Shown here: one piece after another, positions 27,440 through 40,920 of the stretch
Position numbering within the stretch: position 1 is the stretch's first letter
Layout of the letters: every line of letters starts with the position of its first letter
Source of the DNA: Beta vulgaris subsp. vulgaris
Taxonomy: Eukaryota; Streptophyta; Magnoliopsida; Caryophyllales; Amaranthaceae
NCBI RefSeq assembly: GCF_026745355.1
Contig: NC_079202.1
Span: 61,718,806 to 61,782,805, forward strand
Reading direction: 5' to 3'
Length of the DNA stretch: 64,000 nucleotides
Notes under the pieces: model-generated
What the model was told of the DNA's origin: nothing
Databases searched by the model: none
Seen by the model: the letters and a program-made list of their open reading frames with translations, nothing else
Position numbers and translations under genes: made by a program

Positions 27440-27772
27440 GAGTGGAAATATGCGAGTCAAGTTAACTCGACCCGACTTGACTCATTAGCATTTCGACTCG
27501 AGTTTGAGTTTAGCTCACTTGAGTCGAGTTTTTCCAAGTTTTGACGGAATCGAGCATTAACTGAGTAGATTTCGAGTAGCTTGTAAGTGTTTCATGTTAA
27601 AAGTAACAATAAGATAGAAAATTGTTTAATTTATGTATTTTGCTACTGATAATTGAGTGTTCGAGCTTCTCACGAGTTTTCGAGTCGAGTATCGAGTTGC
27701 TCAACCCGACTCACCAATATTTTGAATCGAGCTTGAATTCAATTTGATCTCACCCTAATTAAAATTTAACCG
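27440..27772. mobile_element. Degenerate repeat rich in gactcgag/cgagtt motifs
   Basis: Dense gactcgag, cgagtttt and cccgactc motifs, opening with aggagtggaaat and closing with ctcaccctaa. The ends resemble hAT-type taggggtgag termini, as at 57817, but are degraded. Confidence 0.4.
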
Positions 27773-28549
27773 AGTTAATCTCGAGTAATTCGCAAATTGT
27801 CTCGTCTCATTGCTACCTTATCCATTAAATCACAAGAAAATAACCCTTAGTCATATTTTTAAACGTAACATCAATGATAATGACATGAAGGGCGGTGTCT
27901 AACCTACTTGGTAGATAAGTATGATGGCTAAAGTATATACTTACCATTTATTTAATTTGTTCGGTAAACTACGAAGACAAGAATCTAAAAAGTGTGCGTG
28001 ATTTAATAATTTTAACCACTCGAAATGTTTTCATCCTTAATTAATTGGGTTCAATAGAATAGTGGTTCGTTGATGGATGAAATCATTATACATGGAGAAA
28101 ACGAACTTACTTTTCCTGCTAGCCTGGTATGGTTGTGGATAAGCCATGCATTAATAAATATACTTTTCTAAAACCACTCTAAATTAAGATTATCATTAAT
28201 TGAATTAGAGGTAATTTGGTTTTATTCATACAACACGAATTGTCAAGCTAAGGCCTTTCTCTTTGAGCAATACTAACAACAACATTAAATGAATGTTTTA
28301 TAATGTTCTTCGCAATAAGAGTTTAATACCAGCAAGTAAGAGAGTTGTGCAAAAATGAGATAGAAATTTCAATAAGTAAGAGAGAGGGTGTAAAAAGTAA
28401 AAGAAAAAAAACTAAAAAGTAATATAGAAGTTCCAAAAAGTAAGAGAGAATATGCAAAAGTTGCATACATTGGTTTCTTCTCATCTTAATTAGAAGAATC
28501 AAAATCAACGAAATATATAACCACTTCAATTTGTCATTTATTAAGTTAA

Positions 28550-28738
28550 GGAAAATGATATACATAGCCCTTAGGGTTATGTATAAGGTGTTTAAAATGG
28601 AAATAAATAAAATATTGAATCAAGCATTTATTACATCAGTTCATGTGAAAATGTGTCTTGAATTCTTAAATTATTTCCATTCAAAGAAATGTATTTAATG
28701 TTTATATGTAGCCCTTAGGGCTACATATAACATTACCC
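28550..28738. mobile_element. MULE-type MITE (189 bp) with 9-bp target duplication
   Basis: Flanked on both sides by TTAAGTTAA (28541-28549 and 28739-28747). The terminal and subterminal sequence ggaaaatgatata..agccctt is inverted as aagggctacatataacattaccc at the right. A related copy with its own 9-bp duplication is at 37776-37947. A 9-bp duplication is characteristic of the Mutator superfamily. Confidence 0.8.
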
Positions 28739-30486
28739 TTAAGTTAAAAGGGTCACATTTGCAGTAAAATTATTTAGCTTTACCTTTAAGGTAAAAAAGT
28801 TATCTCTGTCTTACAATAAACTATTCTAAAAGGGTTTAGTAATATGAGATTTTGTGTATATATACATGTTGTTTATGAAATTAGCACCTATACCAAGAGG
28901 GAAGATATAGAATAAAGCATAGCTCATGTGTTTATTTTGATTTATTATGAAACTAGACTTTATTTGTATTAAAATTTACTCAAAAATTAGTTGCTCCAAG
29001 AATTATGAAATTATATCCTGAAAAGAAATATGTCTTCCCTTATGAAATTAATGAAACTTTTATTTCGAGAAGCTCTCACATAAAAGAGATAAACGGTTCG
29101 TTTATTTCAAAACAGAGAGAAGTATATATCAAGTACTAATAAGTGATATTGAGGGAAGTCACCATTCAACAAATTTAATGGTAATATTGTTTCGGAGTAA
29201 TTTTTTTTTTTTTTTTGAAGGGAATTATATTAATAAATCAGCATTGATGAAACTAACATTCTTCGAGAAATTGTCCACCCAACTACGATGTAGCCAAACT
29301 CCACATATTGGAGATGAGCTAAATAACGAGCCACAATATTTTATGTTAATCTTAATTACAACCGTTATTGCATAATCTGTCAAACGAGTTGTTAGAGCTA
29401 AATTTATTACTATTTTGCGCGTTCTAACTTATTGCTCATGCCTCATGTAGATGTAGTCATGTCTTACCATTGAACGCCGTAATGAAACATGATAATATGA
29501 GATGCTGAGATAAATTTATAAGCAAAAAAACAACATAGAGTAACGTAAATTGAGGAATGAGAACCTACTATTCTAGCTACTTTGTGGCGAATAATTCCAA
29601 GTTAGATTTGTACTTGCTCTCTTTTCTTTTTCAATATATTATTGAGTACAATAATGGACATGCTAGTTGGTGGAATTCAGTGCTACTATTTCGTCACCTA
29701 CTTAGATGTCAGCACTTGACAAAGTTTAAACAAATCCATGCACTAAGATATTATGTTTGGGACTATGAATTACATTAGTATAATACTCCGTACTTAGAGC
29801 TTATTCTCTTTGACATAAAACACTTAAATTGAATTGAACTAAATTGAAATAAATAGTGATATGTGAGAGTAAAAATATTATCTAGAGCTGAGTTGACCTG
29901 AATTAAACTGAACTAAAAATAAGCCGGGGAGAACAAACCCTTAGTTGTTGATCTTTCATTTGAAATGTTGAGAAAGGGAGGACAAGGGGAGCAGTGGCGG
30001 ATCCATAAAAAAAATTTAGGTGGGACGAAGCATAATTATTAAATTTTCTCGGGATCAACTAATTAATTTTTTAAAATAATTTTCAAAACATCGATATTTT
30101 TAAAGGAAATTTTTGCAATTTTTACCAATTCAAGTGAAACTGCCACTAAAGGAGAGCCTTGACATATTTAGCCTTAAACAAATAAAATTTTTGTATTAAT
30201 GTAAAATTTGGACTTTTATCTTCTTAAATCTATGTATTTGGACTTTTTTATGTCAATGTAAAATTTGGCCAATAATGTTTGTAGTTATTAGTAACTAAAG
30301 ATTATACAAAGTTGATATTATGAAAATATATATTAAGATAAACTTATAAGATCTTCTATGACTGTATATATTTCAAATGATAATCAAAGTACAATATATA
30401 AATTTGTTAATTACATAGAAACAAAGGGAGTATGAGTTATCACATCTGATATCAATTTTTTATATTGAAAGCTTACACAAACTAGC

Positions 30487-30517
<31 letters not shown>

Positions 30518-32889
30518 GAGACTAGAGAATAATTAAATTGTTAATACCTTTCCACATTCAAAAACAAATCTACACATCTGATATGGCTCAAAAAAAGATC
30601 AAAATCTATACTCAAACCCATCAATATGATCAATCCCTGATTGGATTCAACTGAGGATATACAATACTACTATGTAGTAGATGGAGAATTAATTAGATAC
30701 TTTTAATAAGTAGAGTTTGATTCATATGATTCTGGTATAAGGTATGGGTTTAGACTTTAGAATGAGCAAAACTCATATCTAGTATTTATTTGATAAATTA
30801 ATAGATTTAAAAACCGTACCTCAAACCCAACGAGGTATGCGGTTCAGTAACCCAACGAGGTATGAGGTTTCTAGCCGTCGTTTGCTTATAAATACTTTGA
30901 CAAGTTGGAGTTTGGTGATAATTATTTTTGAGAGAGATGGTGGCCCATCAGCAGCGGCCCATTAGAAGGATTCCACTAGTAAGTGTCCATTAGTGGGCCT
31001 GACATTTGGCTATTTACTATTACATCTCTCACTCACTTGTCCCGGTATCTCAAAGATACTTTAATAGCCTTTTGGGCCAAACAAGTCCATTTTCATATAG
31101 TTGCTATTTGCATTAACATCCCGAATAGTTAAGGCCTACAACTAGTTTAAAGTCACTCACAAGCCCAATCCATTTCTTTTTTCACTACTCTAAATTGCAA
31201 TTCAAATAATGATAAATAGCAAATCAAATATAGTATTATCTTATTTGCAATAAAAATATACTTATGAAAAATTATTTAAGATGATAATATTTATATATGA
31301 ACCGTGTGAACGGTGGAAGCAAATATCTTTTGTTATGGAAATTTAAATAATAACATTTATTCTACTTCAAATTCCTGGAAATAACTTCCGGTCTTTCGGA
31401 ATATGATTGTCTTCTCAATCCGAAAAGTATAACTACATCTTAGGTTGTGTCTCTTCATATGAAAAACACTTGATTGAATGACCTTGATTCACCTTTAGTG
31501 GAACCATTTTTTGAGTGCTGTGTTAGAGCTGAACAAACCTTATCACACCTAATATGAACGTATTAGATCTGAAACTTATTTTTAAAAGTGAATAGAACAC
31601 ATCTTTATTGCGTTGATATTTCTATTCGTTGTCTTTACTTGATCACGACATTGACTTGTTGACTTTGCTATTTTGGGCTGAAAAACATTGAACCTGACCC
31701 TTATCTTTGGGCCTTCAAAGGCCATATTGAAAATGTGAGTAACTATACCTTATTTTTGGTGCAAATATTTACATATTTTTTATTATATTTTTAATAAGAT
31801 AAGGAGAAACTTTGACAGATCGGGGGAAATAAAAGGGAGCACAACTTGTTAATGGTGAGAACCGATCCCAAGACAACTTGAAACCGAGAAGGAAGCTCTA
31901 ACCACTAAGATATCCTTCACTCTCAACTGATAAAAGACATACTCGATACACATATTTACATATACCTTCTTAAATTGACAGATGTTTATATAAGTGTGTA
32001 GTTGACATATGCTTACCTAAGGAATATATAAATTTAAATCTGCTTATTGCTGAAGCCTGAAGCTTTAGATCAGAACTAAGAAAAAACTATTAACTACAAA
32101 CAAAAAAAATATCATGTCATGTGCTGATGTGCAGGTCAAGTATTGCAATATTGGTCCCCTTACATGAAAACAACCTAAAACCAGAGCTTTAAAACTCCTC
32201 TAATAATTTAGAGTAAAACAATGCATTATCTTATCATTTTCTGTTTATACACACTAGTACTGAATATTTTGTTTTTTTTAAATTAATTGTAAGGGTTTGG
32301 GGCCACTAGTTTAATGACAACACAACTTGATCTCCTTAAATATAAAAATGAAAGTTAAATAATGTAGTATCTCTTAAAGGTATCACTACTTCACTAGGTA
32401 TACATTGGTTGGCTTAACCTCAATCCCAATAAAATGCAGCTGAAATTTAGGTATCACCACTAAAATAGGATAAGGTGAAGAGGACCCCAAAATATATACA
32501 GGTTACCTAACTTACTCCATATTACATGCCTTCATACATCAACTTGTATGAAGTAGGAACCCTACTCCATACATATCATACGAGAAAGTATACTCCCATA
32601 TTCGGTATGGAGAAACTTTTCCCATACCAGATACTTGATATAATTAGATGTAGCTCAGATATGATTTAATAGCTAATTGATATGATAAGATATTGTTAGG
32701 ATATATAAGATTTCAACTAACAAGCCCAAAAAAAAAAAAAAAAGTTATAATTTTTTTTTATATTACTTTTGTCATTAAAATTACATAAATGCCATGGTAT
32801 TGGCACATACCCGGTATGGGAATATCCTTGTTCCATATCATACATCTTTAATTCATTAATTCCATTACTATATAGGACTAATATATACC

Positions 32890-33010
32890 AGGGATGTCAT
32901 GACCTATTAAGATTGAGATGCTATAAACGATAGGTCACATGTTCGAATCCTTCATTCCTTTCTTTATACTTTGTATTGACTTCGTGGCTTATATAGATCA
33001 AAAAAATATA
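32890..33010 (+). mobile_element. SINE-like element with tRNA box B and A-rich tail
   Basis: Contains gtcacatgttcgaatcc (box B-like), a TC-rich segment, then gacttcgtggcttatatag and an A run. The same 3' tail occurs at 45896-45975. No clean target duplication was found. Confidence 0.5.
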
Positions 33011-33957
33011 GATATAGAAGTAACATATGTTTTTATTAGATTGATGATTCGGCACATCATGATCGTTTTAACTTTTTACTTAAAAAATAATCAATATAAG
33101 ACTTTATTCTCTTCGTTGAAATAAGATGATCTGATATAAATTTATTAAATTGATCTAGTTTAATCAGAGAAATCTTCAGGCATACTTTTATGCTAATTCA
33201 TAAATAAAAACTATAGATGATCTTTTAAAAAATTTCTCAATGTGTAATTTTTGTATATTCCAATTTTCATAATTTAAGCTATGGTATATATTTTGGAAGG
33301 TTTTCTAACTAGCTTCCAGAATATATAACTGTAGGTTGTTAAGGAGTTGTGGATAGGATTTATATTCAACAATGTGGGAAATTTCCTTCCAAAATTCAAA
33401 CTCCCAACACTTCGTTTTCAGAGGGTAAGGATACTTTGGGTGGCTTTGAAGCTACTTCTTTGAAAGTTTTTGACATTATTCATTAATATTATGTCATGTG
33501 TCTCATAATGGATCATAATTTAAGGAGACTTATTTGTGCCATGATTTATAAGTTTAATATTACTCGCTACATTTCTCAATTCACGGAGTCCTAAACAATG
33601 TTTGGAGAAGAAAGAGATAGAGAGTAAAAAAAAAAAGGAACTCATTTGAGAGGAGAGAGATAAAGAGAGATTATTGTCTAAAAAGTAAGTATAGCATGTA
33701 ATGTAAAACTTCTCACAAGAAAAAGTGTTGTGAGTATTATGAAATTGAGAAAGTAGTAACAAATCAACATCTCTTTTCTATCTCGTTATAATTATTACTA
33801 TACTATTGTATTTGTATTCTTTTTTCAAAAAGGTTGGTTAATTCATGGCAGCATTACATTTGGCTCCTCTCATGGTGTTTTGTAAAATCATTATTACAAC
33901 AAACCTATAAAGACGTGCAACAAAAGCGGCTCTTTTCATGCATTTTGTAAAATTATA

Positions 33958-34333
33958 CTCCCTTCGTTCCATAATATAAGTCCTGATTCTATTTATACGC
34001 GGGAATTAAGGTAAAGTGGAATCTTATTTTATTTTGGATAAAAATATTCATTTTTATTGGGAAACACTTACATTATTATATCTTTGTAACAAAAAATAAA
34101 AACTGAACATCAATGTTGCATGGTTTAATGTGTAGAGGAGTTTAATAGGGTAGAAGATTCCAATTTGTCATTAATTATAGTGCATTGGAAGCTGAAATTA
34201 TGATGGCATTTTGAGAATAAAATTACTTTCATGAGGGTATTTTGGGCATAATTATTAATTGAAAATAGAAATAGGACTTATAATTTGGGACACCTTATAA
34301 GAAAACAGGACTTATATTATGGAACGGATGGAG
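33958..34333. mobile_element. Stowaway-like MITE (376 bp)
   Basis: The left end ctcccttcgttccataatat and the right end atattatggaacggatggag are inverted repeats bounded by TA. The subterminal aagtcctg/caggactt pair is also inverted. Confidence 0.85.
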
Positions 34334-34984
34334 TATAATATGTTGGATATGTCATATGTATGTAAGGTTGTAACAATATCTTTTTATTCATAACATACTG
34401 TTAATTTGTCTAATTTACCTTTAATTTGCTTCTTCATCGTCTCTAAGCCATATCAATAACTATTACTCTTTTGCTCTCATATTAATTATAATAGTTCGAC
34501 TCTTACAGTTAAAATTAGAAAAATTTGACCAGTTATACTTATTAGCGGAGTAATATGGAAATAATAATGTCATATGAGTTATTGTTATATTTATCGGTCT
34601 TGATCATTTGCATTTTTAACATATCAATTTACTATATTCTACTAACACATAAATAAAAACATAAATGATCAAAGTAGTAATTTTTAAAAGTACACTTTGA
34701 TTGTTTTCATAAATACATGCATGAGAATTGACGAATTTTATCTCACTTTCTGTTTATGGGTATAATTTTTGCTGGATTCTTTATTAATGGATCAAATGGT
34801 TGGTGGGCATACCATAGTACCCAATAAGTAGATTACTAAATTCAGCTAAAAAAATCATGAAGTGTGGTGACAAAATACAAGTCAATATACTTCGTATGGT
34901 CTAAGAAGATCCTACATTATATAATTGTATATATTCTTTTGTAATTCCTTCCACTATAATTTATCATTAACTTGCAATCTTTTA

Positions 34985-35311
34985 CTCCCTCCGTCCCAAT
35001 TTATTTGCTACATTTTGTTATTTAGGGATGTCTCAATTTATTTGCTACATTTTGCCATTTAGGGTGTCTCAATTTATTTGCTACATTTGCAAATATTTCC
35101 ATTTATAGTACATAGGTGATAGGTCCCACACTTTATTTACAAATTTGCAATCACTCCCTTCTTGATTTTGTAAATGTTTCCATATATAATACATAGGTTC
35201 CACAATTTACCTATTTGTTTTTTTGTTAATTCCGTTTATGTCAGTGGTCCCCACTCCCTCCTTGGTCTTTGTGAAAAAGTGCTTGTAGCAAATAAATTGG
35301 GACGGAGGGAG
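34985..35311. mobile_element. Stowaway-like MITE (327 bp)
   Basis: The left end ctccctccgtcccaatttat and the right end ataaattgggacggagggag are perfect inverted repeats with TA at each side. The block tctcaatttatttgctac is repeated near the left end. Confidence 0.9.
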
Positions 35312-36236
35312 TACCTATCATTAATTTTGCATTGTTGAGTTAATTAGTAAGCCATTATATTTTTGGCTTTTTATTAATCTAGTTACAATTCATGCACTCT
35401 TATAAGTCTTAATTTCTAGGTCCCTCACATATAATGGTATATAATTTTTGTGGAAACACTATCTTCGTGTTCTTCCCCTTATTCTTAAGCAAAACTTGAC
35501 ATGTCGATTATGAAAGTAGACAACAATTGTTTCTGCTACCAAAAATTGAATAGACAACTAATACGATATATACAGACAAAAATAGTCGATAGTTGCACTA
35601 TCATTAGTTCATATCAAACTAATCAAATCAATCAAGTGTGCCATCTAAGTAGTGATAATAATGGTTGTTTTTAAGTTAAATGACCAAACAACAAGAAAGT
35701 TGTTGAATTAGAATCGTTTGGTGAAGAAGTGGTAGTCATGAGGAACTTATAGGACATACGACACTTACATTTTAATTTGCAAATGATTGAGATTAAATTA
35801 ACTAAATTACAAGAATGTCCTCTTATCAAACCTTAATCACAACTACCATATTATAATCAAACACTCTCAATAGGGTTTTCGTTTCCAGTTCATGAGAGTA
35901 ATTAAGCAATCATAGTCTATAACAAATGCTAATCTTTTGTCCCATAAATCGAGTACCACTTGTGTATCTCTATTTTATTGATCGATATTATTATTATAAC
36001 TCACAAACGCAATTTATAAGACGAGAGATCTGGATTCATCAATAACCCCATTAATGAGTTATAAATGTTCAGAAATAAATCACATGAAAATAGTGGCAAC
36101 CATCATTCATCATTCTAAGGTAGTTATCTCCACACTCCTACAATTTAGGTAAAATAGTTAGTACTACACTCAAAAAGGTCCCATTGACCACAACTAAAAA
36201 AACTTACCAAACCAAGAATCTATAGAATTTCACAAA

Positions 36237-36514
36237 GGCAAAAGCTAACGGACGCCCCGGGGGCGCTAGATAAGAAATATATTGTTGTATTTAATTACTC
36301 ATATTTATATAAAATAATATAATAATGTAGAATTCCAATGCAATGCATTTAAATGCTTTGCATTTGAATTAAATGTTTTCCCCTTTCCTTTTGAAAAACA
36401 TTAAATGTTTTGCATTGGAATTATACATTATTCTATTATTTGTATAAATATAAGCAATTAAGTACAACAATGTATTTCTTATCTAGCGCCCCGGGGCGTC
36501 CGTTAGCAAGATCC
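36237..36514. mobile_element. Foldback MULE-type MITE in the RopGAP upstream region (278 bp)
   Basis: Flanked by identical TTTCACAAA (36228-36236 and 36515-36523), a 9-bp target duplication. The arms, from gctaacggacgcccc and ggggcgtccgttagc, are inverted over more than 100 bp and include cgctagataagaaata and its complement, so the whole element can fold into a hairpin. It sits about 475 bp upstream of the RopGAP ATG. Confidence 0.88.
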
Positions 36515-36655
36515 TTTCACAAAAACTAGACTAAAATCAAAAGACATAAATAAAACACAAAGACAGCTAAATTGACATGTCTCAATCTTCATTGTCATTT
36601 ACTTGTGAAACATTACATGTGTAATATCGTATAATCCATGATTGTATATTTGTAT

Positions 36656-36790
36656 TCTTTCTTTCTTTCTTTCTTTCAGTCACAGAAATTTGCAGTAAAC
36701 AACACTCCCTTAAAATTCCCACCTTCTCATATTCTCTCTCTTTCTTTTGTTTAACTTCCAAAAACGAACTCTTCTTCTTCTTCTTCTCTC
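36656..36790 (+). repeat. CT-rich leader region with (TTTC)n and (CTT)n microsatellites
   Basis: A tttc run at about 36657-36678 and a ctt run at about 36771-36786 lie 200-330 bp upstream of the RopGAP ATG. CT-rich stretches are common in plant core promoters and 5' leaders, so transcription may begin near here; the start cannot be fixed by eye. Confidence 0.6.
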
Positions 36791-36989
36791 CTCTCTTTCA
36801 AGCAATCAAAAATCTTGATTTTCTCTCTCCTCAAAATCTTGATTTTCCTTAATTATTACTCATACCCTTCACTAAACAAGTAACAATAATCAAAACCCAT
36901 AAACATCTTTTAATCATCAATAATCAATAATCATTTTCCAGTGATGTTATATAGTTTTGTAGTAACTCGGAAATTATAACACAGTAAAA

Positions 36990-39900
36990 ATGACACTTTT
37001 ATTCCGATCTCGGTCGAGTCGACTCGGTTGTGACTCGGTTAACTCGGTTCTGAGTTCTGATGAAGAAACAGAAGAAGAAGAAGATGAAGAAAAAGAAAGT
37101 TTTGAAGAAGAAATTGAAGAATATGATCCAATTTCAACACCATTTATAAGCCCAGGATATGAGAAAAATAGGAGAGAGAATGGTGGAAATGGGCAGTTTC
37201 CAATATTGACATTTATGGCTTCAGCACTAAGAAAATCATTGCTTGTAACATGTAGTGTGGAGAGAGAAGATGTTTCATCGTTGGAAATTAGTTGCCCAAC
37301 AAATGTTAGACATGTTTCTCATGTTACATTTGATCGTTTTAAAGGATTTCTGGGTTTACCTGATGAATTTCAACCTGATTTTCTTAAAAGGGTTCCTAGT
37401 GCAAGGTCAGATTTTTGATTTTTGATTTTTTGTGATTATAATGTTTTATTTCTGAATTAGTTTTGCATATTTAGTGGTTATTTTGGCTTCTAATTAAGTT
37501 TTTATGTAATGGGTATTGAAGTTTTAAGTTTGTTATTGATGCTTGATTGTGTTAAAAAAAAAAAATTGATGCTTGATTGTGTAAATTAGTATATAATGAG
37601 ATCTTGGAAGTTTAATTTTGTTTGATTTAAATAGGGATTAATTGTGTGGTTAGTATTTTATGGGCTGTAGATTCCAAAGATCATTAGACTTTTCCTAGTT
37701 TTATACATTTGTTTGTTTGGTAATTTGGATTATTATGTCTTGAATTTAATTGAAATAATATTACTATTGATTTTAGGGAAAAGCTAGGTTGTATATAAGA
37801 AGCTAAAAATGGAAATAAGTTGCATTAATTGATCATTTATTACTTCGGTTGATGCAAAATTATTCCATAAATTTACAACTTATTTTCATTTTAAGTAGTG
37901 TATTTATGTCTTATATGCAACGATAAGGGCTGCATATAGCATAACCCTTGATTTTAATATAGGTCTTACCTTTTTGGTTCTTTCAAATTTACATGATTCC
38001 CACCTCCTCTTATATATAGTGGTACTTTGGAGTTGTATAGAAAAAATGAAGTGTGAATTACATGACAGAATATTTCTTTTGGATTAATATTGGAAGATTT
38101 TGGTAGATAAGTACATATTTTGGGAAGATTAAGAATTATTGTAGAAGCATTTCATAATATGAAGTAACACAGGACATTTAGTGGATTTTGGGTGTGAGGG
38201 TATAAAGTATAAACATTGAAGATTTGAGTAGGAAGAATGGAACAAGTATTCATCAAAACTACAGGAATCAATGCCTTCCCCCCCTTTTGTTTTTGCTTCT
38301 GGTTCCGTCTTGTGTGCATATGGCAGCTTGAAGCTGATGTAATCGGCAATGACTTGCTAACCATACTTTGAGAAATTCCAACACACATGTACAATAAAGA
38401 CCGAAGATTCTTGGCATGAGTTGGGGGGTTTCCCCAATTTATCTCTTTTGAAGTGGTTAGGAATTTTGTAGAAGGTAAAGACAGGAGGTCATATAATCTC
38501 TATGCAATCTTTGTTCTAGTTACTTTTGGCATTTCGAATAGGGGTTGCCCACTTGCTCCTTCTCCCCAATTCTCTCAGCTATTCGAATCATCCTGCAAAT
38601 GTGTTGGAACTCTTACTTTTATCTGTTTGAACCTTCGTTTTTACAAAGGTTTTCAACTTTTTTTACTCCTACACCCCTTTTGCCCTATCCTAGTCGTTTA
38701 AGTCAACAAATGATGTGATAACTTTGATGATAATTGTAATGCATAAGCTAATTTGTTTCGATTAATGATTCAAGTCCTTGATGTCAAAGACCTAAGAATT
38801 GGAGCATTTTGATGTTATCAAATGATTTAATCAAATTATGTAACTGTACAAGCTGCTTGACCTGCCAGCATGTTTTTGAGAGAAACTATCGTTATATTTG
38901 GTCGGTAGATATAATTATGGAATGATACTTCACATTAGTCTTAAGTGATTTTACAAATTCCTTCAATGCATCTGGCCGTTTCTTAACTTTGACTGGCGAT
39001 TGCAGTAGAATGTCTTTCTTTTTTATTGCAGCTTTCTATTGAGTTATCTTATCTGAATTTTGTGTGTCATCCAGTGCAAGCGTGTTTGGTGTTTCTCCTC
39101 AGTCAATGCAGTGTTCTATTGATGAGAGAGGAAATAGTGTGCCCACTATACTACTTATGATGCAAAAGCGCTTGTATGCGGAAGGAGGCCTTCAAGTATG
39201 TTATTGACTTGAAAGTTTAAACAGTAGTGTAATTTAAGTATTAACTAATTCCAATATGTTTTTGTTTTTCCTATTTTCTACTCGGCCCCTGTTTGAAGGC
39301 AGAAGGAATATTTCGGATCAATGCTGAAAATAGCAAGGAAGAGTTTGTTCGGAGTCGATTGAACAAAGGGATTGTTCCACACGGAATTGATGTTCATTCT
39401 TTAGCAGGACTGATTAAGGTATATACTCGATCCAAAATGAGAATAACCAACCACTATGCTGATTGATTCAATTGTCTGAGAATAAGCACCTCACATACTT
39501 CCGTGGTACTAGTAAGCACTAGGTTCTGAAGTTGCTATTTGATAACTGAAACTGCAGGCCTGGTTTAGAGAATTACCGAAAGGAGTGCTTGATTGTCTTA
39601 CACCAGAACAAGTGATGCATTGCAATACAGAAGATCAGTGCATGCAACTTGTAAAACTGCTTCCGCAAATGGAAGCTGCACTTCTTGACTGGGCTATCAA
39701 TTTGATGGCAGATGTTGTGCAGAATGAACTTCATAACAAGATGAATGCACGGAATATTGCCATGGTCTTTGCCCCAAACATGACTCAGGTGATTTGAACT
39801 TCCACTTAAGCTTTTAGTTCGTTGGCGTCCTATTAATATGAATGTCTTCTCTCTGTTGTGTAAGACTATTAAGGGCCTGTTTGTTATTGTTTTGAAACCA

Positions 39901-40920
39901 AATGGAGAAAATTTTTATGGAACGGAAAATTGGAAAAGTATTTTGAAGTTTCTTTGTTATTGGCTTTTAACATTATCATTAATATAACTATGACTAATCT
40001 TTACTTCATTATACGACCTATAACTTTTAGAGTCTCAATACCAGACATTGAAATTGGAAGTGATGATGTTATATCTACATTATTAGCTTGTTATTTTTAT
40101 TATGTTTGACAAGGAGTTGGCCTGTGGGTTGGGTTAGAGTTTTTTTTAGGTCGTCATGCTCAAAAAGTATCAAATATGCAATGAAATGTTGTATACAAAG
40201 TATGATAAATGCGTCAAATTCGAGTCATTGGAGTTCAGTTCAGGTTGGGTCAGAGATGGCCAGCTCTAGGTTCGATCAATAGCACCCATTTAGACTCCCA
40301 AACATGTCTTGCAGATGGCCAGTTCAGGTTTTGGACTCCCAAACATGTCTTTGTCAATATAAAAGATCCATGTCTTGCAGATGGCTGATCCATTGACAGC
40401 GTTGATCCACGCTGTACAAGTGATGAATTTCCTCAAAACTTTGATTGTGAGAACCCTGCAGTTAAGAGAAAAATCTGCAGCAAAAACAAGTGAGTTGTCA
40501 TCAGGTTCTGACTCTTCAAACACTGCTACCAACATTCCTCACAAGTCTATTTCAATTGGAGAATTGATTTTTGAGAAGCAGCAACATACAATCACCAGCA
40601 CCGATGATCAGCGTCACAGCAAAAAGTTTCTAAGAAGTGGCACATTAGACCGACTAGAATTCAGTCCCGAAAAGAAACATCGAAAATCTCAGAAGAAAAG
40701 CAATGATGAATTAAAAAGCATATATGGCTCCATTTCGGGTGATGGTTCTCCTGTTACGTCTGTGGCTGCCGAGTCATTAGATGAAGACAGAGACGGGGAA
40801 GGGATCTTGGAGAGGTTAAATCTCAGAAAAGGGGTGAAAAAACTTTGCAGGCATCCTGTTTTCCAGTTGAGTAAACCTACCAAGAAAACAGCTGAGCTTG
40901 AGATTGTAAATAGTAGATGA
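36990..40920 (+). CDS. ROPGAP: Rho-of-plants GTPase-activating protein with CRIB motif (RopGAP), complete, 5 exons
   Basis: Exons 36990-37405, 39075-39195, 39299-39418, 39558-39788 and 40381-40920 (TGA) join in frame to 475 residues. The N-terminus has an acidic Glu-rich stretch (about 24-45). The CRIB motif ISCPTNVRHVSHVTF lies at about 100-114 and binds active ROP GTPases. The RhoGAP domain starts near residue 150 (RGNSVPTILLMMQKRLY), with the arginine finger in GIFRINAE (Arg185), and ends with LIHAVQVMNFLKTLI. The C-terminus is a Ser/Lys-rich tail. Plant RopGAPs speed GTP hydrolysis by ROPs at the plasma membrane and so limit polar growth and hypoxia signalling. Length and exon layout are normal. 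The last intron carries a duplicated 3' splice site, described separately. Confidence 0.96.
37776..37947. mobile_element. MULE-type MITE in RopGAP intron 1 (172 bp)
   Basis: Flanked on both sides by TTGATTTTA (37767-37775 and 37948-37956). The ends gggaaaagctaggttgtata and tgcatatagcataaccc are imperfect inverted repeats. It is the same family as 28550-28738. The rest of the 1.67 kb intron shows nothing recognisable. Confidence 0.78.
40293..40387 (+). promoter_or_regulatory. Duplicated 3' splice-site region at RopGAP exon 5
   Basis: The block catgtcttgcagatggc occurs twice, with acceptor AG ends at 40314 (decoy) and 40380 (the one that gives the full protein). ggactcccaaacatgtct is also duplicated just upstream. 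Splicing to 40314 keeps the same frame but meets TAA at 40360-40362 after 15 codons. Confidence 0.75.

Larger units (their letters stand above)
20860..36989. other. 16 kb gene-free interval between CRK and RopGAP
   Basis: No spliced or unspliced reading frame here matches a protein I know. The recognisable content is the MITEs, the SINE and the repeats listed separately. 29178-29400 starts with a T run that may be the tail of an antisense retroposon. 29993-30130 starts gcagtggcggatcc like the hAT-type repeat at 57261. 30900-31700 is TE-like but unassigned. 32700-33900 is unremarkable AT-rich DNA apart from the SINE-like block near 32890. Confidence 0.6.
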
